A program made the position numbers and the translations under genes. A DNA stretch of 5,305 nucleotides, taken from NCBI GenBank assembly GCA_030044295.1, contig JASHWB010000047.1, forward strand, positions 1-5,305, read 5' to 3'. The notes below the pieces were generated by a model, which had not been told where the DNA came from, made no database searches, and was given only the letters and a program-made list of their open reading frames with translations. Origin of the DNA: Candidatus Acidiferrales bacterium (GTDB taxonomy: Bacteria; Acidobacteriota; Terriglobia; Acidiferrales; UBA7541). Of this stretch, positions 5,053 to 5,305 are shown piece by piece (the first letter of the stretch is position 1; every line of letters starts with the position of its first letter).

Positions 5053-5305
5053 TCAGCGTATGTCGTATTTTTTCGGCAGAATCGAGCTCTGCTGCACGAT
5101 TCGTCCCCAATCGAACGAATAATGAGGGGGTGGTGTGCAGCACTGGGCCCGGCGATTCATCTCCTTAAAGTACGTAGGATCAAGATAAAAACTGGGATCG
5201 AAAGGCGCCTGCAGAAGGTCAGCTGGCGGACCGAGGTACAGGATTGCATCCGCGCTCGAGCGGGACAACATGTTGTTCTCTGCGGAAGTCATCGCGTAAT
5301 GGCAT
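5053..5305 (-). CDS. C-terminal part of an unrecognised protein, truncated by the window edge
   Basis: The frame is open from the right edge to TGA at 5053, giving 83 residues: CHYA runs straight into the ATG at 5292, so that ATG is probably internal and the gene starts outside. The stretch 'SSADAILYLGPPADLLQ' followed by 'DPSFYLDPTYFKEMNRRAQ' has the mixed hydrophobic, proline and aromatic pattern of a folded protein's C-terminal end, and I take it as real coding sequence. The last 25 or so residues (CCTPPPHYSFDWGRIVQ onward) are less ordered. I cannot name the family. It lies upstream of xdhC on the same strand with 98 bp between them. That gap holds the xdhC promoter candidate and no clear terminator, so some read-through into xdhC is possible. 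Confidence 0.6.
   Translation of the reverse strand, partial: CHYAMTSAENNMLSRSSADAILYLGPPADLLQAPFDPSFYLDPTYFKEMNRRAQCCTPPPHYSFDWGRIVQQSSILPKKYDIR

Noticed and set aside
4955..5143. 63-residue N-terminal extension of xdhC from the ATG at 5143
   Set aside because: The XdhC family begins at MDLFEEIV (4954). The extension overlaps the upstream partial gene and would run across the promoter candidate and palindrome.

Overview
This window looks like a piece of an Acidobacteriota chromosome. That assignment is inference, drawn from moderately high GC, a PEGA/Ig-like/OmpA surface protein, an sdhB gene followed by a small helical-repeat protein, and Mo-hydroxylase maturation genes. I see no rRNA, tRNA, CRISPR array, insertion sequence or phage gene. 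The genes look like ordinary vertically inherited content.

Left part (1-1123). The window opens in the last 43 codons of a succinate dehydrogenase/fumarate reductase iron-sulfur subunit on the + strand. A 168-residue TPR-like protein of unknown role follows closely. It converges with a MutT-type Nudix hydrolase on the - strand (1081 to 686), with only 18 bp between the two stop codons.

Middle (1124-3108). A strong intrinsic terminator (1113-1155, - strand) closes a long - strand gene. That gene encodes an exported protein of about 573 residues: signal peptide, two PEGA-type domains, two Ig-like repeats and a C-terminal OmpA peptidoglycan-binding domain. Upstream lie a consensus-like sigma70 promoter (TTGACA-N17-TATTTT) and a leader of about 80 nt with an 8-bp hairpin. 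The 2900-3108 intergenic region is a divergent promoter region.

Right part (3109-5305). A + strand IscU/NifU-like Fe-S scaffold gene appears to begin on a leaderless GTG and lacks the usual third cluster cysteine. It converges on a - strand xdhC-mocA pair (8-nt gap). XdhC and a MocA-like cytidylyltransferase are maturation factors for xanthine-dehydrogenase/CO-dehydrogenase-type molybdenum hydroxylases, which also carry [2Fe-2S] clusters. The xdhC promoter candidate carries a perfect 14-bp palindrome inside its -35/-10 spacer. At the right edge is the C-terminal part of an unrecognised - strand protein.

I do not see a convincing new multi-gene system. The most checkable points are the leaderless or nearly leaderless starts, the spacer palindrome, the cysteine-poor scaffold beside the molybdenum-cofactor genes, and the 5' leader hairpin of the OmpA-family gene.
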